A stretch of 21,573 nucleotides of DNA. Origin: Monoraphidium neglectum. Its lineage: Eukaryota; Chlorophyta; Chlorophyceae; Sphaeropleales; Selenastraceae. The notes under the pieces were generated by a model. It had not been told where the DNA came from and did not search any database. It worked only from the letters and a program-made list of their open reading frames with translations. A program made the position numbers and the translations under genes. Location of the stretch: the NCBI RefSeq assembly GCF_000611645.1, contig NW_014013055.1:1-21573 (forward strand). The letters are read 5' to 3'. Positions 20,840-21,573 of this stretch are shown piece by piece. How positions within the stretch are numbered: position 1 is the first letter of the stretch; every line of letters starts with the position of its first letter.

Positions 20840-20911
20840 CTAGCAAGCGCGGCCCAGGGTCCGCCAGCGCTCCTCGGCCCCCGCAGCCGTGTACCGCTCC
20901 TCATCCTTTTG
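20840..20911 (-). CDS. Weak candidate terminal exon of a minus-strand gene
   Basis: A minus-strand acceptor (AATGCACAG) is followed by 23 codons with a charged helical look (DEERYTAAGAEERWRTLG) and a TAG at 20842-20840. Minus-strand TGTAA motifs lie about 320-335 nt further on. No upstream exon could be placed between here and the window end, so this is only a hint. Confidence 0.2.
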   Translation of the reverse strand, partial: QKDEERYTAAGAEERWRTLGRAC

Positions 20912-20970
20912 CTGTGCATTTGTTACAAAAAATCAGACTTGGAGCTCGTGGTCAGTCACCGAGAGCACGG

Positions 20971-21028
20971 ATCTGGCAGACACACATGTACCAGGCAGGG
21001 CTGCGGCCGCGAGAAACCCCGAGAAACC
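20971..21028 (+). repeat. 58-bp diverged repeat, copy 2
   Basis: It begins ATCTGGCAGACACACA and ends GAAACCCCGAGAAACC, 543 bp from copy 1 in the same orientation. The shared segment may be the conserved core of a larger decayed element; the flanks align poorly. Confidence 0.7.
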
Positions 21029-21573
21029 GCCATCTTCCAAGCCACAACGCCGTAACCCTTACCCCAACCTCAAAGTCGTTCGGGGCAGAGGGGGCGAGCC
21101 CGGCTCCACGAGCAAAAGCGGGGACCCATGCATAACACGCGAGCGATCAAAGCAGGGCACGGGGCGCGCCAACCCGCAGAACGCACGCGGCCACAGCGAC
21201 CGGGGTGCGCACGACACACCCATGCAGAAACCCCTGGCCAAATGAGAACAAGGTCGGCTTCACACAAGGGGCCCGTTGCCCCTCTGCTAGAGGCAAGGTC
21301 TTGAAACACATGCACTCCAACGCCCGCACGGCAGGGCCCAGGCCCCAACACGGTCCGCTGAGCGAGCGCCTCCGGCCCCAAAAGGTCCAGACGAGAAGAG
21401 AAAAGCAACATGAATCTGGCGCCGCAAGGCTGCTATGAGGCGCCGCTCTCCCCCCGGCTGGTGGCCTCCTGGCATGCGCTCGCGGCGACACGGCCGCAGT
21501 GCCTCTTTTATTTTACAGACAGTCGGTTACACGGGGGTAGCGAGGTGCCGAGCACCTGCGTGCAACCTAGAAA

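Larger units (their letters stand above)
20131..21573. other. Region without a confident gene
   Basis: This 1.4-kb stretch follows the DUF760 stop. ORFs of up to about 135 codons exist on both strands, but the composition is not convincing and no multi-exon model is consistent. TTACA motifs at 20503-20507 and 20515-20519 are TGTAA on the minus strand, as is one near 21515. They hint at minus-strand transcripts entering from the right. It contains a diverged 58-bp duplication and two weak candidate exons, listed separately. Confidence 0.5.

Noticed and set aside
21267..21293. Two small adjacent hairpins (AGGGGC/GCCCCT and CCTCT/AGAGG)
   Set aside because: Stems of 5-6 bp are expected by chance in GC-rich DNA and no transcript context supports them.

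Overview
The window looks like nuclear DNA of a GC-rich green alga, most likely chlorophycean (Chlamydomonas/Volvox/Selenastraceae side). This is inferred from short introns of about 120-550 nt with GTGAG/GTGCG/GTGGG donors and C-rich ...CAG acceptors, TGTAA 3'-end signals, very long exonic CAG runs, and one strongly recognisable plant/algal plastid protein. No bacterial operon, phage, CRISPR, tRNA or rRNA signature was found. All gene models were built by hand from reading frames and splice-site phase.

Layout: (1) 3-446 (+) is the 3' end of an unknown gene. (2) 1319-7352 (-) is a giant glutamine-rich gene of five proposed exons, about 1763 aa. (3) 7710-11312 (+) is a six-exon coiled-coil gene, 859 aa, which also carries a long pure CAG run. 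Genes 2 and 3 diverge from a 357-bp shared promoter region. (4) 13231-16520 (-) is a seven-exon gene, about 740 aa, with motifs resembling TEDC1, the tubulin epsilon/delta complex protein of centrioles; this is tentative. (5) 16844-20130 (+) is a five-exon gene, 536 aa, for a plastid DUF760 protein like Arabidopsis At3g17800 (UV-B-induced). It includes a 24-nt microexon and an overlapping uORF. Genes 4 and 5 diverge from a 323-bp region. (6) 20131-21573 has no confident gene, only a diverged 58-bp duplicated segment and two weak candidate terminal exons.

The genes alternate in strand: tail-to-tail, head-to-head, tail-to-tail, head-to-head. This gives two probable bidirectional promoters. Nothing shows that the five genes form a pathway. 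The only functional thread is speculative: gene 4 (TEDC1-like) and gene 3 (coiled-coil) could both act at basal bodies, while gene 5 is plastid-directed. The most checkable new points are the microexon, the TEDC1-like call, and the paired CAG-rich genes on either side of one promoter.
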